Positions 25,774-34,189 of a stretch of DNA of 64,000 bases are shown in pieces; within the stretch, counting starts at the first letter, position 1; every line of letters begins with the position of its first letter. A program made the translations under genes and the position numbers. This stretch comes from JBEDUK01 sp040414485 (GTDB lineage Bacteria; Actinomycetota; UBA4738), in contig JBEDUK010000061.1 of NCBI GenBank assembly GCA_040414485.1, positions 10,678-74,677 of the forward strand, in the 5' to 3' direction. The notes below the pieces were generated by a model. The model saw only the letters and a list, made by a program, of their open reading frames with translations. It did no database searches and was not told the origin of the DNA.

Positions 25774-26531
25774 GGGCGGCCCTCGGCATCCTCTCGGGCT
25801 TCGTGGCGGGCGTGCTCGGCGGGGCCTTCGGCGTCGGCGGAGCGATCATCACCACTCCCGCGGTGCAGGTCCTGCTCGGGACCAGCCCCATCGTGGCGGT
25901 CGGGACGCCGCTGCCCGCGATCCTGCCGACCACGCTCTCCGGCATGCAGGCGTACCGGCGAGCCGGCCAGATCGACTATCACGCGGTCCGGTGGATCGCG
26001 CCGTTCGGGTTCTTCGCCTCGGCGGCCGGCGCCGCCACCACCCGCGTCGTGCGGGCCGACTACCTCCTTCTCGTCACGGCGGCGCTCATCGGCTACCAGG
26101 CCGCCCGGCTCGCTCTGGGCAAGGGGACGAAGGAACGCCCCGAGGGTTCTCGCCCGGCGCGCACGGCGCTCGCGGCGACGGGACTCGGCGCCGGCTTCTT
26201 CTCGGGGCTCCTCGGCATCGGCGGCGGCGTCGTCATGGTCCCGGTGATGACGGGCTTCCTTCGCTTGCCCCTCAAGCGGGTCATCGGCACGTCGCTCGTG
26301 TGCATCGCGTTCATGGTGATCCCTGGGACGATCGTGCACGCGGCGCTCGGTCATATTGACTGGCTGATCGTTCTATGGCTCGCCATCGGGTCGGTGCCCG
26401 GTGCGGCGGTCGGTTCGCGCTGGACGATCCGGTCCAAGGAGCGAACCCTCAGGCTCGCGGTGGGGATCCTCCTGGGGGCCGTCGCCATCTCCTACGCCGC
26501 CCTCGAGATCATCCGGCTCATGCGCGGCTGA
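25770..26531 (+). CDS. TSUP (TauE/SafE) family permease
   Basis: A 253-residue membrane protein with two homologous halves. Each begins with the family motif: GFVAGVLGGAFGVGGAIITTP in the first helix (about residues 10-30) and GLGAGFFSGLLGIGGGVVMV in the second. About eight hydrophobic helices follow in 4+4 arrangement. Members export sulfite, sulfoacetate or other organosulfur anions. The ATG overlaps the stop of a small upstream frame, and ACGAGGAA gives a moderate ribosome site. Substrate unknown. Confidence 0.85.
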   Translation: MRAALGILSGFVAGVLGGAFGVGGAIITTPAVQVLLGTSPIVAVGTPLPAILPTTLSGMQAYRRAGQIDYHAVRWIAPFGFFASAAGAATTRVVRADYLLLVTAALIGYQAARLALGKGTKERPEGSRPARTALAATGLGAGFFSGLLGIGGGVVMVPVMTGFLRLPLKRVIGTSLVCIAFMVIPGTIVHAALGHIDWLIVLWLAIGSVPGAAVGSRWTIRSKERTLRLAVGILLGAVAISYAALEIIRLMRG

Positions 26532-26572
26532 TCGGTCGATCGCGAGGCCGCTGCTACCATGGCCTTGTCCCC

Positions 26573-28693
26573 ATGCGACGCGCCGCGCTCCCGTTTGCCC
26601 TGTTCATGCTCGTGATCGCCAGCGCGGCAAGTGCCGTAGCGGCGACCGGGGGCACCCCGTCGCCGTCGGCGTCTCCCGGGATTTCCGGGCAGTCCGGTGA
26701 GTCCGGCAAGTCCGGCGCGTCGCCCCCCACGGGACGGCCCGTCGGCATGACGCTGCTCTCGCAGTCGGCTTGGAACTCGCCCACCCGGCCGCTGCAGATC
26801 AAGGTTCGGGTCACGAACGCGGCCGGTCCGGTCCTGGACGGCATCGCGCTCACCCTCACCATCGGGTTCCCCGCGAACTCGCGCTCGGTCTACGAGGAGA
26901 CGCTCTCGCAGGACGTGACCGGCGCGCTGTTCACCACGACGTTCTTCCAGGACGGCCAGATCGCCACCGGCGCGGCCCGGGTCTTCGCCATCCGGCTGCC
27001 GCTCGACACGGTCGGCGCGCTGAGCGATCGGAACCTCCTGTATCCGCTGCGGATCGATCTGCGCGCGAACAGCGCCGTACAGGCCACGCTGCGCACGCCG
27101 ATGATCTATCTGGTCAACCCGCCGTCCGTCGCGCTGAACCTGGCGTCGACGTACGTGCTCTCCGAGCCGATGCAGGTTTCGCCGAGCGGAGTGTTCCTCC
27201 CGGGGCCCATCGAAGCCGACATCGCGCCGGGCGGACGCATCGATTCGATCCTGCGGGCCCTGGACCGGCCCGTCCCACCCGCCGTCGACCTCGCCGTGTC
27301 GCCCGTGCTGGTCACGGAACTGAAGGCCATGTCCGACGGCTACCGGATCGAACGGGTCGGCGGAGGCATCGAATCCGTCCCTGCGGCCGCCGCAGGAGCG
27401 AAGAACGCCGCGGCTGCGCTCGAGCGCCTGGGCGCCCTCGCGCGATCACCGCAGGTCGAGCTCACCGCGCTGCCCTTCGGCGATGCCCTCCTCCCGGCGA
27501 TCCAACGTGCCGGCTTCACCGATCTGAACACCCTCGTCGCGCTCGGGCGCAAGCAGGTCGGCGACACCCTGTCCGCAACGCCGGTGTCGAACGTCTTCCG
27601 CCCGCCGGGCTCCGCGCTGGACGCCGCGTCCCTCGCCGCGCTGGTGCACGACGGCGTCACCACCGTGTTGGTGAACGCGAACTTCGTTCCCACCCAGCCG
27701 AACCTTCCGTTCAGCCCGCCCAGCGTCGGTGCGCTGATCGTCGGCGAACAGAGCGCGACCGCGGTACTGCCGGACGCCGGCGTCCTTCAGCTCATGAGCG
27801 GGCATCCGGACGATCCGGTGCTGCGAGCGCACATGGCCCTGGGCGAGATGGCGACGCGCTGGCTCGAGTTCCCGAACCTCTCGGGACGGGGGGTGGCGAT
27901 GCTGGTGCCGGAGCGCTCCGCGGTCGCCGCCGGCGTCTTCGAACCGCTCGTCTCTTTGATCACCGCTTCGCCGTGGCTTCGACCCGAGCGCGTGTCCGCG
28001 TTCGTCCGAGACGTCCCGCCCGACGCGGGTGGGCAGCCGGTGCCTGCCCACCGAAACCGGGCGTTCGACCCCGACTACCTGGGCCGGCTGCGAAGCGCGC
28101 ACCACCAGCTGGACCAGTTCCGGGTCACGGCGTCAGGCGCGGACGCGGCGGCGGTAGAGGCCCGCCTGGCGGGCGACCTGGTGACCGCCGAGGCGGGAAC
28201 GTTCGTGGCGAATCCTTCGCTCGGCCTCGCGTACATCGCCCGGGTGGACGGGCCGCACGGCGTCATCCAGCGCACGTACTCGCAGGTCTCGCCGCCCCCC
28301 GACGGCCGGATCCTGACGCTGCCGTCCCGCAACGGTCCGCTTCCCATCACCATCACGAATGGCTCGCGCTACACGCTCAGGGTGCGTGTGGTCATCGGGG
28401 GAGGCGACAAGCGGCTCCGCTTCGTTCCGAGCACGTTTCCGCTGACGCTTCCGCCGAACGCGAGCGTGCATGAGAAGCGGGTTCACGCGGACGCCGCGAG
28501 CACCGGCCGGTTCGTCACGTTCCTGCGGATCACCACGCCGGGCGGCGAGCCGATCGCCTCCAGCAAGATCGTGATCCGTTCGACCGCCTACGACCGCGTG
28601 GCGCTGCTCATCACCGTCGGCGCCGGCGTGTTCATGGCGGTGTGGTGGGGCAGGGGCGTCCTCCGCCGGCGCCGCGCGAGCAGCGCCGAGTGA
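26573..28693 (+). CDS. DUF6049-like secreted membrane-anchored protein (Rv3909-like)
   Basis: A 706-residue protein with a signal peptide (residues 1-24, cleavage near AVAA), a Ser/Gly linker, a long extracytoplasmic region and one C-terminal helix with an Arg-rich cytoplasmic end (LLITVGAGVFMAVWWGRGVL). The position directly before murJ matches Rv3909 of M. tuberculosis, and the general layout fits the actinobacterial DUF6049 family. Beta-rich segments near the end (PLPITITNGSRYTLRVRVVI) look like an Ig-type domain. A TACCAT -10 box lies at 26555-26560, leaving a very short leader. The function is unknown; its partner is presumably MurJ or cell-wall assembly. Confidence 0.75.
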   Translation: MRRAALPFALFMLVIASAASAVAATGGTPSPSASPGISGQSGESGKSGASPPTGRPVGMTLLSQSAWNSPTRPLQIKVRVTNAAGPVLDGIALTLTIGFPANSRSVYEETLSQDVTGALFTTTFFQDGQIATGAARVFAIRLPLDTVGALSDRNLLYPLRIDLRANSAVQATLRTPMIYLVNPPSVALNLASTYVLSEPMQVSPSGVFLPGPIEADIAPGGRIDSILRALDRPVPPAVDLAVSPVLVTELKAMSDGYRIERVGGGIESVPAAAAGAKNAAAALERLGALARSPQVELTALPFGDALLPAIQRAGFTDLNTLVALGRKQVGDTLSATPVSNVFRPPGSALDAASLAALVHDGVTTVLVNANFVPTQPNLPFSPPSVGALIVGEQSATAVLPDAGVLQLMSGHPDDPVLRAHMALGEMATRWLEFPNLSGRGVAMLVPERSAVAAGVFEPLVSLITASPWLRPERVSAFVRDVPPDAGGQPVPAHRNRAFDPDYLGRLRSAHHQLDQFRVTASGADAAAVEARLAGDLVTAEAGTFVANPSLGLAYIARVDGPHGVIQRTYSQVSPPPDGRILTLPSRNGPLPITITNGSRYTLRVRVVIGGGDKRLRFVPSTFPLTLPPNASVHEKRVHADAASTGRFVTFLRITTPGGEPIASSKIVIRSTAYDRVALLITVGAGVFMAVWWGRGVLRRRRASSAE

Positions 28694-30327
28694 CCGCCTC
28701 CCCCGTCGCGCGGGGCTCCTTCGCCCGCGACACAGCCGTCATGTCCGTGGGAACGGGCATGTCCCGGGTCACCGGCTACGTCCGCCTGTTCGCCACGGCC
28801 GCCGCGCTCGGCACGGTGACGCTCCGCGCGAACGCGTACAGCGTCGCGAACAACACGCCGAACATCGTCTACGAGCTGATCCTCGGCGGCGTCCTGACCT
28901 CGATCTTCGTGCCGGTCTTCGTCGAACGGATGACCCAGCGGTCCGTGAGTGAGGCATGGGAATCGGCGCGGGCGATCCTGTCCCTGTCGCTCGTCATCCT
29001 CACGGGCGTGACCGTGGTCATGATCCTGGCCGCGCCGCTGATCGTGCACCTGTACACGATCTCGCTCCACGGTCCGGAGGCCGACGCCGAACGCGAACTG
29101 GCCACGTTCTTCCTCCGGTGGTTCATGCCCCAGATCATCTTCTACGGCATCGGGGCCATCGCGACCGGCCTGCTGAACGCCCACCGGCGGTTCACCGCGC
29201 CCATGTTCGCGCCGGTGCTGAACAACCTGGTGGTGATCGCCACGATGCTCGCGGTGATCGTGCTGCCGGGGGCGGCGAAGACCGACCCGGACGGGCTGAC
29301 CACCGCGCAGACCTACGTGCTGGCGATCGGCACGACCCTCGGCGTCGTCGCGATGACCGTCGCCCTTCTCCCGTCGCTTCGCGCGACCGGGTTCCGCTTC
29401 CGTTGGCGGACCGCGTGGCGCGACGACGCCGTGGTCATGATCGGCCGGCTCTCGCTGTGGGTGCTGCTGTACGTGGCGGCGAACCAGATCGCGCTTCTCA
29501 CCGTGATCATCCTTTCGTCGAAGGAGACCGGCTACGCGGCCTACGTGTCCGCGTTCATCCTCTTCAGCCTGCCGCACGCGATCTTCTCGGTCAGCGTCAT
29601 GACGGCGCTGCTGCCCACCATGGCCGCGAAGTGGTCCGAACGGGACCGGCCGGCCTTCGCCGACCTGCTGAGCCGCGGCCTGCGGTCGACCGCCTTCATC
29701 ATCCTGCCGGCGGCGCTCGGCTACATCGCGCTGGCGAAGCCCATCACCTACGTGACGATCCGCCACGGCGCCACGACCGCCTCCCAGGCGAACCTGGTCG
29801 CCGGCATCCTGGTGTGCTTCGCGGTCGGCCTGCCGTTCTTCTCGGCGTTCCAGCTGTTCGCCCGGGTCTTCTACGGGGCGCAGAACGCGCGCGCGACGGC
29901 GCTGATCAACCTGTTCGCCACGGCCATCAACATCGCGCTGAACTTCGTGCTGTTCCACCTGATGAACGTGCGCGGGCTGGCCCTCGCGTACTCAATCTCC
30001 TACATGGTCGCGGCCGTGTTCGCGTTCGCGGCGCTGCGATGGTGGTTGCCCACGCTCGACGGGCGGGGCATCGCCGCATCGATCGGACGCTCGCTCGTCG
30101 CCGCGGTCGCCTCCGCCGCGGTCGCGTTCGTCGTCTCGCGGCTCATCGGCGGGCCTGTGGCCCCCACGTTCGCCGGACAGGTGATTCAGGTCCTCGCCGG
30201 CGTGGCGGCGGGAGGCGCCGTGTTCCTCCTCATCACGAGCGCGTTTCGCATGCCGGAGGTCGACATCCTTCGACGATTCGTTCCCGATCCACGCGCGATC
30301 CGGTCGCGGGGCCGCCACCGCCGCTAG
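28690..30327 (+). CDS. murJ: Lipid II flippase MurJ
   Basis: A 545-residue MOP-superfamily protein with about 14 helices. The start region SVGTGMSRVTGYVRLFATAA, YELILGGVLTSIFVPVF and the conserved Arg of the cavity are typical MurJ features, as is the later FARVFYGAQNARATALINL. It moves lipid II to the outer face of the membrane for peptidoglycan synthesis. The GTG start overlaps the stop of the upstream gene (GTGA). Unlike Rv3910, the protein ends shortly after the membrane domain and has no pseudokinase or sugar-binding fusion. Confidence 0.92.
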   Translation: MTASPVARGSFARDTAVMSVGTGMSRVTGYVRLFATAAALGTVTLRANAYSVANNTPNIVYELILGGVLTSIFVPVFVERMTQRSVSEAWESARAILSLSLVILTGVTVVMILAAPLIVHLYTISLHGPEADAERELATFFLRWFMPQIIFYGIGAIATGLLNAHRRFTAPMFAPVLNNLVVIATMLAVIVLPGAAKTDPDGLTTAQTYVLAIGTTLGVVAMTVALLPSLRATGFRFRWRTAWRDDAVVMIGRLSLWVLLYVAANQIALLTVIILSSKETGYAAYVSAFILFSLPHAIFSVSVMTALLPTMAAKWSERDRPAFADLLSRGLRSTAFIILPAALGYIALAKPITYVTIRHGATTASQANLVAGILVCFAVGLPFFSAFQLFARVFYGAQNARATALINLFATAINIALNFVLFHLMNVRGLALAYSISYMVAAVFAFAALRWWLPTLDGRGIAASIGRSLVAAVASAAVAFVVSRLIGGPVAPTFAGQVIQVLAGVAAGGAVFLLITSAFRMPEVDILRRFVPDPRAIRSRGRHRR

Positions 30328-30390
30328 AGCGGCGAGGTCGGCCGCGCGGAACGGTCGCCTTCCACCGAAAAACACTGGCGTCCCAGGGCT

Positions 30391-30419
30391 TTGGTCGGGG
30401 ATTCGACCGGCCGATACTT
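30391..30419 (+). promoter_or_regulatory. Promoter of the TadE-like gene
   Basis: A -35 TTGGTC (30391-30396) and a -10 ATACTT or GATACT (30413-30419) are spaced 16-17 bp, ahead of the ATG at 30432. Confidence 0.45.
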
Positions 30420-30431
30420 CGTCCGACGCAC

Positions 30432-30884
30432 ATGGACGACATGCATTCGGCGAACGGATCGCGCGGTGGATCGCAGGGATTTCCGGCGCTGCATCGCGAC
30501 CAACGGGGCGCGCTCACGACGTACGCGCTTCGGATCGTTCTGGCATTCCTCCTGTTGATCCTCGTGGTCGAGGAGATCGGTCAGGTCGTGAACGGGCAGA
30601 TCCACGCCTCGAACGCGGCCGGCGCCGCCGCGCAGGCGGGCGCCGACGCCTGGGCGTCGGACAAGAACCAGGTCGCGGCCGAGGTCGCGGCGCAGGCGGC
30701 GATGCAGGCGGAGGACCCCAACGCGTGGATGGTCGCATTCTCGATCGCGAAGGACGGCACCTGCACCGTCACCGCCTACGAGCGGGCGAACACGCTGCTC
30801 ATTCAGCGCCTGCCCTACCTCAAGAAGTTCCAGGTGCAGCACGCGACCGAATCGGAGATCCATTCGCTCGCGACCACCAAGTAG
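30432..30884 (+). CDS. Small TadE-like pilus-type membrane protein
   Basis: A 150-residue protein with a short basic N-terminus (HRDQRGALTTYALRIV), one hydrophobic helix (about residues 34-52, IVLAFLLLILVVEEIGQVV), and an exterior Ala/Asp-rich domain (ASNAAGAAAQAGADAWASDK). This layout is that of TadE/pseudopilin-type proteins, whose N-terminus also ends in a Gly before the helix, but no other tad genes are nearby. It sits between murJ and the sigma factor gene, a place that holds no gene in mycobacteria. The function is not known. Confidence 0.6.
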   Translation: MDDMHSANGSRGGSQGFPALHRDQRGALTTYALRIVLAFLLLILVVEEIGQVVNGQIHASNAAGAAAQAGADAWASDKNQVAAEVAAQAAMQAEDPNAWMVAFSIAKDGTCTVTAYERANTLLIQRLPYLKKFQVQHATESEIHSLATTK

Positions 30885-30928
30885 CCTCGCGGTGCCGCCG
30901 CGTTCCCGGCCGGTCGAGGGACCGGGGG

Positions 30929-30934
30929 TACACT
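30929..30934 (+). promoter_or_regulatory. -10 box of the ECF sigma gene
   Basis: TACACT ends 8 bases before the GTG at 30943; no ribosome site is visible, so the mRNA is probably leaderless. Confidence 0.5.
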
Positions 30935-30942
30935 CGGGCGCC

Positions 30943-31635
30943 GTGGACCTCGGTTCGCAGCCGTCCGACGCCGAACTGGTTTCGCGTGCCACCCGCGGCG
31001 ACGAATCGGCGTTCGCCGACCTGGTCAGGCGGCACGAGCGAAAGGTCTACAACCTCGCCTTTCGGATGCTCGGCCGGGAGGAGGACGCACGCGACGCCGC
31101 CCAGGATGCCTTCGTCTCCTGCTACCGCCGGCTCTCGGCCTTCCGGGGCGAGGCGCTGTTCAGCACTTGGCTGCACCGCATCGCCGTCAACGCGTGCTAC
31201 GACGTGCTGCGCCGGCGCCGCGGCACGGTGCTGCCGCTCGAGGACATCCCCGAACCGCCGCCGCAGCCCGATCATGCCGACGCGGCAAGCGCGGCCGTCG
31301 ATGTCCAACGCGCTCTTCAGGAGCTCGCGTTCGACTATCGTGCGGTGCTGGTGCTGCACGACATCCAAGGGTGGGCCTACGAGGAGGTCGCCGGCATCCT
31401 CGACGTGCCGCTGGGCACGGTGAAATCGCGTCTGCACCGCGGTCGCCTCGCGCTCGCGCGGGCGCTCGGCCACGGGGCCGAACCGTCGGAGCCCGCCGAT
31501 CGTGCCTCCTCCGACCCAGATGAACCGGAGGACCCGCTCTCTCCGGACGATCCGAGCGGGGGGCTCGACAGGGCCGATGCGGCCGGCCAGGAACCAAACC
31601 GACCCGCTCCGCCGTCCAACACCTCGTTGCCATGA
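30943..31635 (+). CDS. ECF-type RNA polymerase sigma factor (SigM position)
   Basis: A 230-residue sigma-70 family protein with only regions 2 and 4. Region 2 spans about residues 15-90 (SAFADLVRRHERKVYNLAFR, ARDAAQDAFVSCYRRL, FSTWLHRIAVNAC). Region 4 spans about 115-170 (FDYRAVLVLHDIQGWAYEEV, GTVKSRLHRGRLALARAL with the recognition helix). A disordered acidic tail of about 55 residues follows. The next gene, overlapping by ATGA, is its zinc-binding anti-sigma factor. The locus matches sigM-rsmA of mycobacteria, which responds to oxidative and envelope stress and drives thioredoxin genes; here trxB and trxA also follow. Confidence 0.9.
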   Translation: MDLGSQPSDAELVSRATRGDESAFADLVRRHERKVYNLAFRMLGREEDARDAAQDAFVSCYRRLSAFRGEALFSTWLHRIAVNACYDVLRRRRGTVLPLEDIPEPPPQPDHADAASAAVDVQRALQELAFDYRAVLVLHDIQGWAYEEVAGILDVPLGTVKSRLHRGRLALARALGHGAEPSEPADRASSDPDEPEDPLSPDDPSGGLDRADAAGQEPNRPAPPSNTSLP

Positions 31636-32510
31636 GCCATCAGGACGACCCACAGCAGCCCCAAGGCATTCAGGCAGAGGGCGAAGGCGAGCCGACGAGC
31701 CGCGCGCCGGCCGAGGCGGTGCATCCCACCGACGACGTGCTGGCAGCCTTCGTCGACGGCACCGCCTCGCCGGAGGAACGGCGGCTGGTGGAACGCCACC
31801 TCCCCGCGTGCGCCGCGTGCACCACGGACGTCGCGGCCGCACGAAACGCGCACGCCGCCTTGCGGAGCCTCCCCGAGGTGGATTCGCCCTGGACCGACAG
31901 CGGCGTCGAGCCGTTGGTGGCCGCCGCGACGGAGCCACCGCCCGCGATCCGCATCCGGGAACGGCGCGGCGCTCGCATCGGGTGGAGGGGGACCGCCGCA
32001 GCGGCGCTCGCCGCGGCGGCGGTGCTCACTGGCGTCGTCGTCCTGCTTGGCCACGGCAGCTCGAACAACTCGCCCGCACTCTCGGCAGCGGCACCACCGC
32101 GAGCGGCCGCCGGCACCCAGGCGGTGACGCAACAGAGCCTCTACGACCTCACGCGTTCTCTCGCCGCGGCGGGCGCCGGGACGCCGGCCGAACGTGCCCA
32201 TCAGGGCGCATCGGCGACCGCCGCGGCCACCGGCGGGGGGGCGTTCGGGTCGGAGGGCAGCAGCCCGACCCCGACGTTGCTCGCTCCCGATGCGGTCGGC
32301 GGCATCCCCTGTGCCCGGCGCGCGTCCGCCCAGCCCGTCAGCGCCGTCGCGATCTACGCGCGGACCGCCACGTTCAACGGCAAGCCCGTGTGGGTGATCG
32401 GGTTCGTCTCCGCGGCGAGCGGCGGGCAGGTCGCGCACGTCGAGGTCGTCGCCGTCACGACGAACAACTGCTCGGTCGCCTTCCTGGCCCGCCAGCCGCT
32501 CGCATCCTGA
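31632..32510 (+). CDS. Membrane anti-sigma factor with zinc finger (zf-HC2)
   Basis: A 292-residue protein. The cytoplasmic ASD has HPTDDVLAAFVDG followed by ERHLPACAACTTD, the H-x3-C-x2-C zinc motif of redox-type anti-sigma factors. One membrane helix lies near residues 118-140 (GTAAAALAAAAVLTGVVVLL). An Ala/Gly/Ser-rich exterior part ends with a small beta-rich domain containing two Cys (GGIPCARR and NNCSVAF). It starts in an ATGA overlap with the sigma gene and must hold that sigma at the membrane until a signal arrives. Confidence 0.87.
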   Translation: MSHQDDPQQPQGIQAEGEGEPTSRAPAEAVHPTDDVLAAFVDGTASPEERRLVERHLPACAACTTDVAAARNAHAALRSLPEVDSPWTDSGVEPLVAAATEPPPAIRIRERRGARIGWRGTAAAALAAAAVLTGVVVLLGHGSSNNSPALSAAAPPRAAAGTQAVTQQSLYDLTRSLAAAGAGTPAERAHQGASATAAATGGGAFGSEGSSPTPTLLAPDAVGGIPCARRASAQPVSAVAIYARTATFNGKPVWVIGFVSAASGGQVAHVEVVAVTTNNCSVAFLARQPLAS

Positions 32511-32609
32511 CCGACCCGCACGCGGACGGGCCACGACGCCGTCGCACCGCCGCGCCGAGGGGATCCGGCGCTCGGAACATGCGCCGCCTGCCGGTGGTTC
32601 TCCATGTCC

Positions 32610-32615
32610 TAGGAT
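32610..32615 (+). promoter_or_regulatory. -10 box of trxB
   Basis: TAGGAT ends 7 bases before the ATG at 32623 and overlaps an in-frame ATG at 32614, which argues for the downstream start. Confidence 0.45.
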
Positions 32616-32622
32616 GCAGCCG

Positions 32623-33576
32623 ATGCCCCCGAGCGACGCCGAATCGAACAGCGCGGACGAACGCGACGTCCTGATCCTGGGCTCCGGCCCGGCCGGCTTG
32701 ACGGCGGCCCTCTACGCCGCGCGGGCCAATCTTCGCCCGCTGGTCCTCAAGGGCGTCGACGCCGGTGGCCAGCTGATGCTCACCACCGAGGTCGAGAACT
32801 TCCCGGGATTCCCCGACGCGGTCCTCGGACCCGAGCTCATGGAGGCGATGGAGAAGCAGGCTGCACGCTTCGACGCCGAGCTCCTTCATCAGGCGGCGAC
32901 GGAGGTCGACCTCTCGCAGCGGCCGTTCCGCGTTGCCTCGGGCGACGAGACGTGGCTCGCGCGCACGCTGATCATCGCGACGGGCGCGTCGGCGAAGATG
33001 CTCGGGCTCGAATCCGAGCGTCAGCTCCTGGGCCGAGGCGTGTCGACGTGCGCCACCTGCGACGGGTTCTTCTTCCGCGGACGGGAGATCATCGTGGTCG
33101 GCGGCGGCGATTCGGCAATGGAGGAGGCGCTGTTCCTCACCAGGTTCGCGACGAAGGTCACCGTCGTGCACCGGCGCGACACGCTGCGCGCGTCGAAGAT
33201 CATGCAGGACCGGGCGCTCGCGAACGAGAAGATCTCGTTCGTCTGGAACGCGGAGATCGATGAGGTGCTCGGCGACGGCTCTGTGTCCGGCGCGCGTCTG
33301 AAGGACGTGGCGACGGGCGAGACCTCCGAGATCGAGGTGCAGGGGATCTTCGTCGCGATCGGGCACACGCCGAACACGCAGCTGTTCGAGGGCGCGCTCG
33401 AGATGGACGGTGGCTACCTGGTCGTGGCCGAGCCCACCACCCGCACGAGCGTCGACGGCGTGTTCGCCGCCGGCGACGTCGTCGACCGGATCTACCGCCA
33501 GGCGATCACCGCCGCCGGGATGGGCGCGAAGGCCGCGATCGACGCGGAGCGCTACCTCGAGGCGCTCGGCCACTGA
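32623..33576 (+). CDS. trxB: Thioredoxin-disulfide reductase
   Basis: A 317-residue FAD/NADPH enzyme that reduces thioredoxin. LILGSGPAGLTAALYAARA binds FAD, STCATCDGFF holds the redox pair Cys143/Cys146, VVGGGDSAMEEALFL binds NADPH, and GVFAAGDVVDRIYRQAITAAG is the C-terminal FAD motif. The length is usual. The start at 32623 is chosen from the position of the -10 box. It lies after the anti-sigma gene and before trxA, as in mycobacteria. Confidence 0.95.
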   Translation: MPPSDAESNSADERDVLILGSGPAGLTAALYAARANLRPLVLKGVDAGGQLMLTTEVENFPGFPDAVLGPELMEAMEKQAARFDAELLHQAATEVDLSQRPFRVASGDETWLARTLIIATGASAKMLGLESERQLLGRGVSTCATCDGFFFRGREIIVVGGGDSAMEEALFLTRFATKVTVVHRRDTLRASKIMQDRALANEKISFVWNAEIDEVLGDGSVSGARLKDVATGETSEIEVQGIFVAIGHTPNTQLFEGALEMDGGYLVVAEPTTRTSVDGVFAAGDVVDRIYRQAITAAGMGAKAAIDAERYLEALGH

Positions 33577-33706
33577 CGACCTGTCCTTCCCAGGAAGCCC
33601 GATCCGCCTTCCGTTTCCGTCCGCGCCGGGCGCCGGTTCCGTCTCGGATGGTCCGGGGAATACCCTCACCAGCGAGTATGTTTCGCGAATGGAGGGCTGA
33701 GGATTT

Positions 33707-34117
33707 ATGGATCGCAGAGAACGTCCGGCCCGCGAGAGGAGCACGGAGATGATGAGCGAAGAGACCGCCCAGGCGCCGGCCGAAGAAACCACCAGCGTCA
33801 TCACGGTCGGTGAGGCCGACTTCAAGACGAACGTCCTGGAAGCTGACCTTCCGGTCCTGGTGGACTTCTGGGCCGAATGGTGCGTGCCGTGTCACCTGAT
33901 CTCGCCGGCGGTCGAGGCGATCGCCCGGGAGTACGGCGGCCGGATGCTGGCAGCGAAGGTGAACGTGGACGAGAACCCGAACGTGACGTTCGACCTCGGC
34001 GTCATGAGCATCCCAACGCTGCTCCTGTTCAAGGACGGCAAGGAGCAGAGGCGCATCCAGGGCGCTCGCGGCAAGGACGCCATCGTCCGGGAGATCGAGC
34101 CCTTCCTGTCGGCCTGA
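33707..34117 (+). CDS. trxA: Thioredoxin
   Basis: A 136-residue cytosolic thioredoxin with active site WAEWCVPCHLISP (Cys59, Cys62); the usual Gly-Pro is Val-Pro here. MSIPTLLLFKDGKE contains the cis-Pro. An extra N-terminal segment of about 30 residues precedes the fold. Two starts are possible: 33707 with GGAGGG upstream, or 33749 with AGAGGAG 7 bases upstream. The 130-base gap after trxB may hold its own promoter (TATGTT at 33677-33682). It provides reducing power to ribonucleotide reductase and other targets. Confidence 0.92.
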   Translation: MDRRERPARERSTEMMSEETAQAPAEETTSVITVGEADFKTNVLEADLPVLVDFWAEWCVPCHLISPAVEAIAREYGGRMLAAKVNVDENPNVTFDLGVMSIPTLLLFKDGKEQRRIQGARGKDAIVREIEPFLSA

Positions 34118-34189
34118 TCCGCGACTTCCTCCGCGCGGAGGGACGTCTGCGAACACCGAACGGGCCACGGGTCGTGGCACCATAGGGAC

